Source of the DNA: an uncultured Bacilli bacterium
Lineage (GTDB): Bacteria > Bacillota_I > Bacilli_A > RF39 > UBA660
Length of the DNA: 36,126 bases
Reading direction: 5' to 3'
NCBI GenBank assembly: GCA_948999435.1
Contig: CARJCM010000006.1
Span: 1-36,126 of the forward strand
A program made the position numbers and the translations under genes. Of the stretch, positions 19,001 through 28,100 are shown piece by piece (the first letter of the stretch is position 1; each line of letters starts with the position of its first letter). The notes below the pieces were generated by a model. It ran no database searches, was not told the DNA's origin, and saw only the letters and a list, made by a program, of their open reading frames with translations.

Positions 19001-19077
19001 TCTTCAGCATAACTAACTAAAGATGTAAAGAAAAATGAAATAACAAAAACTGACAATAACCTTAAAAATTTATTCAT
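10075..19077 (-). CDS. Giant secreted adhesin-like protein, 3 glycine-rich domains, 22 cadherin-like units, C-terminal dockerin (gene C)
   Basis: The likely start is ATG 19077 (3000 aa): AGGAAG lies 8 nt upstream, while an in-frame GTG at 19086 overlaps that site. A signal peptide ends near residue 25 (VSYA). Glycine-rich domains of the ALK/LTK type lie at about 27-287, 462-720 and 1004-1267 (GGATDIRL, SRIMVAGGGG, GGGSSFISGHDGC, then GYAKI or GYARI). Two cadherin-like units separate the first pair, three the second, and 17 follow the third. The pre-dockerin module (EDYVIGI) starts near 2844. The dockerin (2931-2995) has two loops, DLTKDGKVNITD and DLTFDGKVNITD, with Thr at calcium position 3. 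There is no sortase signal, so surface attachment probably runs through a cohesin. It is monocistronic, with its own promoter and terminator, and colinear with genes A and B. Confidence 0.92.
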   Translation of the reverse strand: MNKFLRLLSVFVISFFFTSLVSYAEEVYSFDYVGDYQKWVVPATGVYRVELWGAQGGSVGGNGGYTAGSVYLEQGLELYVYVGQSRSNSSGGVSFNGSFSSAGGLPGGGATDIRLAGGEWNDFESLKTRIMVAGSGGSGNGKAGAGGGLIGKAGGTNNPGTQTKGGESYNNMYVHGGFGYGGGGCSGGSGYYGAGGAACSSGAAGGSSYISGHAGCNAIKASSTKTNIVHTGNSVHFSGYSFFDTVMIDGDGHNWTTSMDKESTGMPTHDGAGTMVGNTGNGYAKISLLNTKIIESITIDDAEVSDGVDGVNEHYYNVYINDKEVNTTIKIDFLKEFDYVMGIGNVTLKANTEHYITALDSNGNLDIIILNIYEKIVPVTIGFKEVEIDFDYKVFNYEFEVGYGERALTPEIITPSGVDYEIINADSLRVGKNKVLVKIKQGTKENVYTFNVYRNQLEKKAQEFSYTGDVQTYEVTSNGYYEIELWGAVGTGAAYGGYTKGVVYLKKGTILYFYVGQKSSKVGNTSGFNAGTGTSAGYPGGGATDVRLVGGAWNDFDSLKSRIMVAGGGGTANGGVPGAAGGLNGYNNGSNTTKGGTQTSGGAGSSADRNGRFGYAYGGTGGGNGYYAGGGSGFTTGAGGGSSFISGHDGCDAISETSTETNIVHTGDSVHYSGLKFVDTIMVDGKGYEWTNKIGAKTNMPTFDGTKTMVGNNDNGYAKISALGDLNGNNNLQSINLTDDNNEPLKDIDGSDVVIEFSPTQLNYNFTLQEDETNIIIDALQEDIDASILGVGDFRVPVGETDYEIVVTASNGETKIYTISLTRAASSNPFLKGIKMNGVMLEDFDENTFQYSMTLPYYAGAVYVEAVKYNENQTVTGDGVQILVSSETAVEILVVSEDGQNNKLYRINLNKEKTTLLKEVSFQNLGNTIRFEPDKFVYDLEISALVHNADLNVIPYYDGVNIEITGDKYIGEHSKVITITSSLEGFPDSVYTINLKILKQAVIEKFDYPYSGKEETFIAPITAYYNVELWGAMGTGAAYGGYTKGMLYLEKGTELYVYVGQKTVKSGNATGFNAGTGNSAGYSGGGATDIRLVGGAWKDFESLKSRIMVAGGGGSATTGIPGAGGGLVGYNGGSGVKGGTQTAGGNGDSSGRKGQFGYAFGGTGAGNGYYAGGGAGFVTGAGGGSSFISGHDGCDAIDELSSKDRIIHTGNSNHYSGYLFSKTLMIDGKGYEWTTDKGAQTLMPKPSGGYFPNGTGNNTDGYARITTADIIPNDNYLDSLVIKVGNDTINLNPYFETWVQEYNIELTKEQSKINIEAVPKDLLASIIGTGEIEVMPGDSTIDIVVTAQDGSTRTYVINVYREADNDPYPLDINVKRMPNYLCNMNVGYCQYDFDKTTTNYNIELPYAVKEIEIVPVLKSKWQTLNYYTEYDFTDSSNNTPILSDGIFKLDNENTTIYVEVISEDGSANIVYTYNFKRDVTGNNNLENIIITNPDITIDDFEPFKYEYYLTLPTGFSFDIEVVPERKENTKVEIKNIVLTNEPYKTSVNDIKQGMNNIIITVTAENGDTKTYILHVYKGHEKDVLLNTLNVTSGSEKLDLTPVFDNRINDYSISVGSDITSVNINAVARDVAGTTVSGTGIKTLKSGVNNFQIEVKSKTLNSEGEYDVNIYNLTIYKGMSSNANISNITIDGYTLDPIYNKDTHEYYINLNDGEDSVNVNVVMEDAKATYTVRGSNNLNKAVNEVVVTGIAEDKSTVVYKIYVYKSISNNNNLASLNYKIDDEFLLIPDFAKDKLSYTLNVAGNIRKIEFNAISEDKMAIVAGNGVYYLKTGDNEINITVTSESGDVKTYTINVIKAMDNDTTLLEVLNNRGSEVIKNDDVTKNYDYLINVQYAVNNIEIKGIPNSKSSVVRGNGTYNLNFGINDITLRVTAEDNTYKDYVVRVVRDKSDNIDLSFLYIKEGGLIPNFNATTIYYEVKVPNEIDNLNKLHIEAIPKDKDAQVVINGNDGALEVGVSREFTVVVTAPNNKDRKMYTINVTRQDVSTENLSLENLTTNRGDLTPTFNPDILSYEIEVPYDATDIEIIGNAFSDTVRIEGLGTKNLNVGKNLISVFVIGESGIQKDYQIVVTRKKSNDASLANLVVKNHILNPSFNKDVTTYSLNTSKEYLEFTNIKLVEDEATYEIIGNENFTTGMNEVKIIVTAPDGETTKEYILNVQKAASNNNNLESLEVEGYVLIPVFHKGVTFYVVDVPNNVNSVMIKAKAEDINATINGVGLHTISTGENYFDVEVTSEVGTTKTYTILVTRDASDNNYLASLNVSEGALDKTFDKLINDYQVVVPNEIEEIEVFGTKEDAGAVVTGFGTYKLRVGDNNLEIIVTSESGKTNIYYVNVIREPIKSAFLESLAVKDFMLEPEFYKAILEYYVTVPNEVTSLNLDYVTEDNQAVVTILGNENFNIGMNEVHVNVTRIVNDNETLEQDYVIYVNRQMSTNNYLATLFLSSGVLNPLFNKEVNNYSVVVPSDVAEIEVFATTEDNTSKIISGVGKHSLNPGLNTIQVKVRSSVGVTRIYTINVTREESKNNKLKNLIVKDTLNEELTPDVAFDPNINTYNYNLTSALEYVIISVIKDDENQVVVGDGVKNLSKGLNTFDVIVTAQNGDVNTYTLNIDNPLSSNNYLKSLEPSSGALLPDFDKNVMNYTLEVEDISSLSFEAIPEIKSSQVQGHEIKPVPEGTSVRIITVTAEDGSTRDYTINITKPSLSEARLEKLEIKDYPFEFDSNTFTYNIQVSSTKKALLESEITAIPKDENSTVNMMGDLKLADGIVNIYVIEVIAKDGYTTQTYTLNITRDSAEYTLRSNKYEIVRFEENTEEDYVIGISPSTIISDFKNNFENSPEDLKVYLDTSEVGESELTATALVLKLEKNGRVYDTLRVIVRGDLTKDGKVNITDQVKMINYVGRTTTFDKYQMLAGDLTFDGKVNITDQVKIINYVGRTISDLNNKPTS
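10145..10330 (-). repeat. 186-bp tract in gene C identical to gene B 19248-19433
   Basis: Comparison by eye finds no mismatch over 186 bp covering most of the dockerin coding region. Mismatches stand at both borders (10144 versus 19247, and 10331 versus 19434). It fits recent gene conversion between tandem paralogs. Confidence 0.75.
10238..10608 (-). repeat. 371-bp tract in gene C identical to gene A 28496-28866
   Basis: Comparison by eye finds no mismatch over 371 bp spanning the first dockerin loop and the pre-dockerin module, while gene B differs at many sites in this stretch. The tract overlaps the B-identical one, so the end of gene C is a mosaic of A-like and B-like sequence. Confidence 0.75.
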
Positions 19078-19111
19078 AAATATCACTTCCTACTATTCCA
19101 CTATTATTTCA

Positions 19112-19140
19112 ATTATAGCACACTATTTCTTTTTATTCTA
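19112..19140 (-). promoter_or_regulatory. Predicted promoter of gene C
   Basis: On the minus strand TATAAT (19117-19112) is preceded by TGTGC, with TAGAAT (19140-19135) 17 nt upstream. The leader reads AATAATAGTGGAATAGTAG before the ribosome site, nearly the same as before gene B. Confidence 0.7.
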
Positions 19141-19151
19141 CATTTCTTGAC

Positions 19152-19177
19152 AAAAAAAAGAAGCAATTTCTTGCTTC
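19152..19177 (-). terminator. Terminator of gene B
   Basis: On the minus strand GAAGCAA, loop GAAA and TTGCTTC form a 7-bp stem directly after the TAG stop, followed by eight T. Gene C's promoter begins about 12 bp further on. Confidence 0.85.
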
Positions 19178-22100
19178 CTAACTTGTTGGTTTGTTATTTA
19201 AATCACTTATTGTTCTTCCTACATAATTTATGATTTTTACCTGGTCAGTTATATTTACCTTTCCATCAAATGTTAAGTCTCCTGCTAGCATTTGATATTT
19301 ATCAAATGTTGTTGTTCTTCCTACATAATTTATCATCTTTACTTGGTCAGTTATATTTACTTTTCCATCTTTTGTTAAGTCTCCTCTTACTATTACTCGT
19401 AATGTATCATATACTCGACCATTCTTCTCTAACCTCAAGACTAATGCTGTCGCAGTCAACTCACTTTCATCTACTTCTGAAGTCTCTAAGTATACTTTTA
19501 AATCTTCTGGATTATTCTCAAAGTTATTTTTGAAATCACTTATTATTGTACTAGGCTGTATTCCTATTACATAGTCTTCATTTGTATTATCTTCAAATCT
19601 TACTATCTCATACTTATTACTTCTAAGTGTATATTCCGCGCTGTCTCGTGTTATATTTAAAGTATAAGTTTGTGTTGTATATCCATCTTTAGCAATTACT
19701 TCTATTACATAAATATTTATTATTCCATCCACTAGATTTAAATCACCCATCATATTTACTGTTGCATTTTCATCTTTAGGAATCGCTGTTATCTCTGATT
19801 CTAATAATACTTTTTTAGAATTAGAAACTTGGATATTATAAGTGAATGTATCTGAATCAAACTCAAATAGATAACCTGCAATTTCTAAACTATTTAGTCT
19901 AGTTTCACTAGCAGTTTCTCTCATAACATTTACTTTATAAGTTTTAACACTTCCATCTTCTGCTGTAACAATAATAAGTCTTGTACTTTTACCCTCTGGA
20001 ACTATACTAGCTTCAATTCCATTTATTTTACTAAGATTACTCTCAGGAGTTGCTGTAAAAGACAACATATCTACTTCGTAAGATAATTCAAGTGTATATT
20101 CCAAAACATCCTTATCAAAAATTGGAGTCAAACTACCTTGAGAAGGAACTAAATTTGCAAGATAATTATTAGAAGATACATCTTTTGTTATATCAATATT
20201 ATATGTATTAATACTTCCATCTTCTGCGGTAACTACTATTTCAAAATGATTTATACCAGAAACTAATTCCTTTGTTCCTGTACCACTAATAGTAGCATTT
20301 TCATCCATAGCACTAGCTTTGATTGAAACAAAATTCATATCGCTACTAGCACTAACACTATAAGTATTAGTATCTTTATCAAAAGTTGGATTTAATGTTA
20401 GATTATTATTCATATTACTAATAACTAAACTTTGTAAATAATTATTATCTGATTGTTGTCTCGTAATATTAATTTTATAAGTTCTTGTAATTCCAATCAT
20501 TGATTTAACTTTTACAAGAATAGTATTTAATCCAAGTTCTAGATTATGAGTTCCTATTCCACTAGTTATAGTAGCACTAGCATCTTCAGTTATAGCCGTA
20601 ATATTAATACTATCTACATCTCTTGGAACAATAAGGTTATATATTAAGCCTTCTGGATCAAAAACAGGATTAATAGTATAATTATCAACTGATAAAACTT
20701 TTAAATAATTATTTGTCGACATTTGTCTGTTAACATAAATTATATAATCAGTAGTTGAAGAATTATCACTTGCTGTTACTGTTACATGAATTTCATTCAT
20801 TCCTACACTTAAATTTTTGTCTCCTGTAACTGCAACTGTTGCATTAGGATCTTCAGTTAAATAGTTAAGATTAATATCATTAACTTCATAATCAACAGTA
20901 ATAAAATATTCTAATAATTCTTTATTAAATGTAGCATCAAGTTCCATATTCGGAATACTTAAATCACTTAAATAAGAACTAACAATAGCTTCTTTAATAA
21001 CTTTAATTGTATAAGTTTTAATAGAACCAGATTCACTAGTAACTACTATATCAACTATATTATCACCAGTTACTAAATTATAATTATCAAAGCCAACTAC
21101 TGAAGCTTTAGCATCTTCTAGTGTACCATTAATATTAATTGAACTAACTGTATAAGGTACAATTACTTCATAATTTAATGTTTCTTTATTAAATACGGGA
21201 TCAAGATGACCTTCACTTACATTAAGACTTGCCAAATAATTATTATCACTAGCTTCTTTAGTAATCAAAATAGTATAAACTTTTGTAATTCCATTTTCTG
21301 CTGTAACTTCAATATTAAAATAATTTTCTCTTGAGTCTAATGTTTTTAAACCTGTACCACTAACAGTACTAATTGGATCTTCAGGAGTAGCATTAATTAT
21401 AACACTATTTAGATCTTTAGGGACTTCTATTGTATAGAAAGTAACTCCTTTATGAAATGCTGGAGAAAGATTAAATCCATCTACTAAAAGACTAGCTAAA
21501 TTATTATTCTTACTTCTAGCTTTATCAACAGTTAAAACATAGTCTTTTGTTGTTTCTCCATCAGGTGCTGTAACTCTTATTGTTATAGTATTTGTTCCAC
21601 TTACTAAATTTTCATTACCAATTATTTCATAAGTAGCATCATCTTCTAATGGCTTAATAGTTGTAAATTCTAAAGTACTTAAACTAGTAGACAAAGTATA
21701 GTTATAAGTATCTTTATTAAATGATGGACTAAGTGTATGTCCTTTAACTACTAAACTAGATAAACGTGCATCATTAGAAGTTTTTCTAGTTACAACTATT
21801 TGATAATCTTTTTGCACCCCTGATTCTCCAATTACAAATACAGCAATACCATTTTTTCCAACATTTAAATTATAAGTACCAGTTCCAACTACTCTTACTG
21901 TATTATCAAATGCTACTGCACTAATATCTATATCAGTTACATCATTTTCTACTGTCAGTTCATAATATAAAACATCTGGATTAAATGTTGGTGTTAAATC
22001 TCCTCTGTTTGTTGTTAAATCTGATAAAGATATATTTTCGTTTTCTGTTTTTTCTTGTTGCTTAGTAACACCAAGAGTATATGTTTTTTTACTAGTACCA

Positions 22101-25100
22101 TTCTCCGCTGTTACAACAACTTCAATAAATTGTGGCACATCAACTTCAAAAGCACTAATATCAAAAGTATAATTATTAGAATCAACTTTTATTCCGCCTA
22201 CAACTTCAAAAGTTGCATTTTTATCTTCAGGTATCGCTTCTATATGAAGTAAATTAGTATCATTAGGAACTTTTACATCATAGAAAATAATCGTTTCATT
22301 AAAATGTGGATCTACCCCACCTTCCTTTACAAAAAGGAAATCTAAATCATCATTATTTGATTTATCACGAACTATCATCACAATATAATCTTTATAACTA
22401 TTATCTTCTGCTGTAACTCTTAAAGTAATAGAATTATCTCCAGGTATTAAATTAATATTACCTCCACCACTAACTACACTAGTTTTAGAATTAGCTATAC
22501 CATTGATATTTATTTTACTTACCTCATATTGAACATTTATAAGATAATCATAAGGTTTTGAAGTATCAGTATTTTTAACTACTACACTATCTAAAGAATT
22601 AGTAACTTCTTTTAGAGTTACATCATTATCTAACTCTCTATTAACAACAATAGTATAAACTCTTTCTTTTCTATCTTCACTAGTAACAGTTAAAGTTATT
22701 GTATTAGCTCCTCCTACTAAAGCATATGTACCATTACCATTTACAGTAGAAGTTGATACCTCAGGAACACCATTAATAGTTAAACTAGTAACATCTCCAC
22801 TAACATTCATTGTATAATTAAGATTTTCTTTATTAAATATTTCATTTAAACTACCAGTATTTAAATTAATACTACTTAAATAATTATTAGTATCTTCTTC
22901 TTTTGAAACTTTTATTTCATAAGTTTGATAGCTTTTATCTTCTGCAACACTTGTAATAACAATAGTATTAGACATATTATTTAAATTATTATTTCCTTTA
23001 ATAGTATAAGTAGTAGTTTCTTCTTCTGGAGTAACAATTACATTTAGACTAGTAACACTTTTTGGTATTGTAAGAGAATAACTCTTAGTATCATTACTAA
23101 ATGTTGGCGTAAGAGTATATCCTTCTACTTCAATATTTAAAAGATTACTATTACTATTTTTAGCTTTCATAATAATAACATTATAAATAGTTGTATCTCC
23201 TGATTCACTAGTAACAGTTATCGGAAATACATTTTTTCCACTAACTAAAGTTTTAACTCCATCACCTGTAACAACTCCATCTTCTGCTATAGCATTAATC
23301 GTTATACTTTTAGTATCCTCATCTACTGCTGCTGTATATTCTGTTAAAACTTTTTGGAAAACAGGAGTAAACTCTACATTATTATTTTCATTATCAACTA
23401 TATTTAAGCTACTTAAGAAAGTATTTGTACTCTTTTCTTTAAATACGTGTAAAAGATAAGTTTTTTCATTATCATTAGGAGCCTTTACTACAATTCTTAT
23501 ATCATTCATACCTGATTTTAGATTTTCATTACCAATAATTGTTTTAGTAGCATGTGGATTTTGTGTTTCCACTTCAAGCTCTATTTCATCATATGATGCA
23601 TCAATATTAAAATAATATTCATATACATAAGGATTAAAATTAATATCTATTAAAGGGTCAATAACATTTAATTTTAATAAATTATTATTACCAGCATCAT
23701 CTTTCATTATTCTATAAACATAAGTAGAAGTATGATTTCCATCTTCACTTATTATATCAACTTCAATTATATTAAGACCAGTATGTAAATTATAAATTCC
23801 ATCTGTTACTTCTACTCTATTTTGTACCCCACTATCATCCTCATCATTAGTATAATATTTAACAGATTGATATTCACTTCTTAGTATAGCTTCTAAAGTT
23901 ATTTGTTCTGTTTCAAATGGAAGTAAAATATCATAAGTATCAGTTTCAGCGATAAATGTATATTTACAATAATTTTCATTTATTCCACATAAATAAACTT
24001 GTGGGTTTTTTAATAAAATATTTGTTGGTGTACTATCATCAGAAGCTTCACGATTTATTTTTAAGGTATAAGTTTTACTAGCGCCATCATCAGTAGTTAC
24101 AGTTATTTTATGTTCATTAAGTCCTGGCTTTAATTTAATATTACCAGTACCAAATACTTTAGCATTACTATCTTTAGGAGTAGCTTCTACTAAAACTTCA
24201 CCATATTCTTTTGATAAATTAATTTCATAAGTAAGTTCCCAAGGATAAAATTCTACTAAACTTGGATTATTATCAACTAAAATACTATCTAAGAAAGTAT
24301 CTCCTACAATGCCTGGATTAGCAGTTATTCTAGCATAACCATCTCCAATATTACCATTCATTAAATTAGTTCCAGTATGATTAGGTATTTTTGTATTACC
24401 AGAAATAGTCTCTGCATCTTTTAAATAATAATCTGCACTTACACTATAACCAGTTGGCACATTTTTTGCAGACTCTTTAGTCCAAATAAAGCCTGAACCA
24501 CCTGCTCCAGCTCCCCAACTAGAAACGCCGCCACCATACCAGCCGCCTCCAGCTCCAGAACTACCCCAATATGTATCAGCTCCATTAGTTCCATTAGAAT
24601 CAGCACCTTTACCAAAAGTTCCACCTTTAGCAGCACTAGTTTGAGTACCAGCTACAGCTGAAAATTGATTAGAAACACCTCCCGTAGTGCCGCCTCCAGC
24701 TCCACCATATCCAGCAGACATACTAGCGCCACCGCCGCCTCCAGCAACGATTAAACGTGATAAAAGAGAAGCATTATCATTCCATAAACCTGATATAAAT
24801 CTAATATCAGTAGCACCACCACCAGAATATACTGTCCAGTGGTCATTAGTATTTTTCCAAGCACTACCACCACCATTATATCCACCTAGAATAGTTCCAG
24901 TAGTACTAGTTTTATAAGTTCCTTTACCTCCTACATAAATATAAAGTTTTTCACCAGCACTTAAATAAACTGTACCTTTTGAGTAACCACCAGCCCCAGC
25001 AGCACCAGCATTACTGCTATCGGAATATTGATAATTACCGCCACCACTAGCTCCCCATACTTCTAAAGTGTAATAAGAAGAGGCTGGAGCAATAAATTCT

Positions 25101-28100
25101 TGATAATCTCCTGTATAATTATAACCTTCATCAATAGGTTCTAATATCGGTTCTACTCTTACAATATTTAAAGTATAAGTAGTTGAAGGAACACCTTCTA
25201 AATCAACAGTTATAATAATTTGTTTATCATTTACTCCTACATATCTATTTTCTACGATTGAAACTTTAGCATCCTCAAAATAAGGAATTGCTTCTATAGG
25301 AACTTCTCTTACAAAGTCAAATATTTCCAAATCATATTCTGTTATTTTAGGACTAAATACTTTATTTAATTTACCTGTACTTAAATTTAATCTTTTAAGT
25401 TCACTACTTTTCTTTCTAACAAATTTGAAAGTATAAATTTTATTACTTAAACTTTTCTCACTTTCTACCACAATTGTTTTAGATACTTCAGTTTCTGTAA
25501 AATCAAAAATTGTATCTCCAGTTACAATTTGATCTGGATATTTTTTAATTATTTCTAAATTTATCTTTTCAATCTCTGTTGGTAATTCTATTTCATAAGA
25601 AAGTTTTTCTGGATCAGTTACTTCATATAAAATACCATTAACTCTAAAACCTTTAATTGTTGCATCTTCTACTGCTGGTCTAGAAACATTAATATTATAA
25701 TTAGTTATTACTCCATTAGTATTAGTAAATGTTACTAAAAATTTATTTTCTCCTGCAGGTACATTAAACTTACCAGTACCAATAATTAAGCCTTCACCTT
25801 TTAAAGTTTCAGCATCTATTGTAATTTCCACATCTTCTTTATTAAGAATTAAATCATACTCATAAACATCTTTATCAAATTCAGGAGTCATTTCACCTTT
25901 ATCAACAGTTATAGAAGAAACTTCATCTAACTCTTCAGGATTATAATAAGTAATACGTGCATAACCATTTCCCAAGTTACCAGTCATATTGCTTGTGTTT
26001 GCATAATTTGGCATTGTAGCATTACCTGCTATAATTGTAGCATCTCTTAAATAATATTTACTTGTTGGCAAATAACCAGATGGCACACTTCCTTTCGTAG
26101 CATCAGTCCATACGAATCCTGAGCCACCTGCACCAGAACCCCAGCCGCCGACGCCGCCGCCATACCAGCCGCCTCCGCCGCCAGAACTACCCCAATTAGG
26201 ATCTGCTCCATTAGCACTAGTTGAAGAAGCTCCAACACCAAAAGAAGCACCAGTACTAGCTGAAGTTTGAGTTCCACCTACACCGTTTCTCCCTGAGCCG
26301 CCTCCGCCATAAGCGCCAGCACCACCAGTGGTTCCACCACCATATCCGCCTGCGCCTGCAGACATACTAGCACCACCGCCTCCACCAGCAACTATAATAC
26401 GTGATAAAAGTGAAGCTGAATTATTCCAAGCACCACCGACAAGTCTTATATCAGTAGCACCACCGCCACTAAATACTGTCCAATGATCATTTGTTGTTTT
26501 CCAAGCAGCACCACCACCATTATAACCACCAGCAACAGTGCCAGCACTAGAGCGATAACCCCCACTACTACCTACATAAATATAGATAGTTTCTCCTGCC
26601 GTTAATCTTACAATACCTTTTGAATATCCGCCTCTACCAGCAGCTCCTACATTTCCACTATCTGAATAAATATGATTACCATTTCCACTAGCTCCCCATA
26701 CTTCTAAAATATAATCAGTTGTATAAGGAACAACAAATTCATAATATCCATTATTAGTAGAAGTATTAAAAGTATAATTATTTACAATTGGACTAATATT
26801 TTCTTTACTATTTCTTGTTATAACAAACTTATAAGTACTAGGCTTTAAATTATTTCCAGTTACATCAATAGTTATAATATTTTCTCCAACAAATAGACTA
26901 GTTTTACTTTGAGTATAACTAACTCCATTAGGAACTTCTATAACTGGATTAAACTCTTTAACATCATAATCAACGGCAAATTTATATTCATAAACATCTC
27001 TTTCAAACTCATAAGTTCCTTTATCAAAAATAACATTATTTAGTTTAGCAGTACCAAGTGTTGAAGTAATATTATAAATACTAATTTCGCCATCTCTATT
27101 CATTAAAACTACTTCGATAGTTTTACCGTCTTCCAGTGTTACATTACCAACATTATTTCCCCAAATATAAATATCAGTATCATAATTAATAATTGTTTCA
27201 AAAGGAGTATTTGGTATTTCAACTTCAATATCTACTTTTCCTTCTTTAAAGAAAGGCGCAAAATCTAAGTTATTAGAAGTTATTGGAAAAGTTACATCTA
27301 AAGGAGAAGAAAGTTTACTAAGCGTTATTTTAGCGAATCCATTACCTCTTGTTCCAGTCATTGTTCCCGTACCATCATGTTTTGGCACTACTTGATTACC
27401 TGCTAGAGTAACACTATCCTTAATATAGTATCTTGACTCTACAGAATAATTTTTAGGTACATTGTTCTTACTGCTTTCATTCCAAATAAAGCCTGAACCT
27501 CCACCTGCACTATGCCAACCAGAGCCTAACGAGTTAGAGCCGCCATACCAGCCGCCTCCGCCACCTGAGCCGCCCCAAGTAGTGTTTACATAATTAATTG
27601 TAGATGGACTACAACTATATCCATAACCAAAAGCCCAACCAGTAGTCTGTGTTCCTGGTGCACCATATCCAGAATTATATCTCGTAGCACTAAGCCCACC
27701 GCCATCACCACCATGTTCATTAGTCTCCATGCCACCGCCACCGCCGCCTCCAGCGACGATTAAACGTGATAAAAGTGAAGTTGAATTATTCCATTCTCCA
27801 CTAACAAACCTTATATCAGTAGCACCACCACCACTGCCAACAGGATCTTTAGCATCACCATACTTTTTATATCCAGTTCCACCGCCATTATAACCAGCAG
27901 GTGCTATACATCCTGCTGTTATACAAGTTTTTCCTTCACCGCCTACATAAACATATAAAGTATCTCCTTTTTTTAAAGTTACTATTCCTTTAGAATAGCC
28001 ACCTAATCCACCAACACCAGCACTTCCAGTTTGATGTTGGCCGCCGCCTCCAGCGCCCCAAACTTCAAGCAGATATTCACCAGTATAAGGTGCTACAAAT

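Noticed and set aside
19078..19086. GTG at 19086 as start of gene C (and TTG at 28231 for gene B, GTG at 9909 for DUF1016 copy 3)
   Set aside because: Each overlaps or abuts the Shine-Dalgarno site of a better placed ATG (19077, 28216, 9891) and adds residues with no counterpart in the paralogs.
10167..19533. Near-identical plus-strand open frames opposite the dockerin regions (10167-10355 and 19270-19533)
   Set aside because: They are antisense to dockerin codons, have no ribosome site or promoter seen, and are alike only because the dockerin DNA is conserved.
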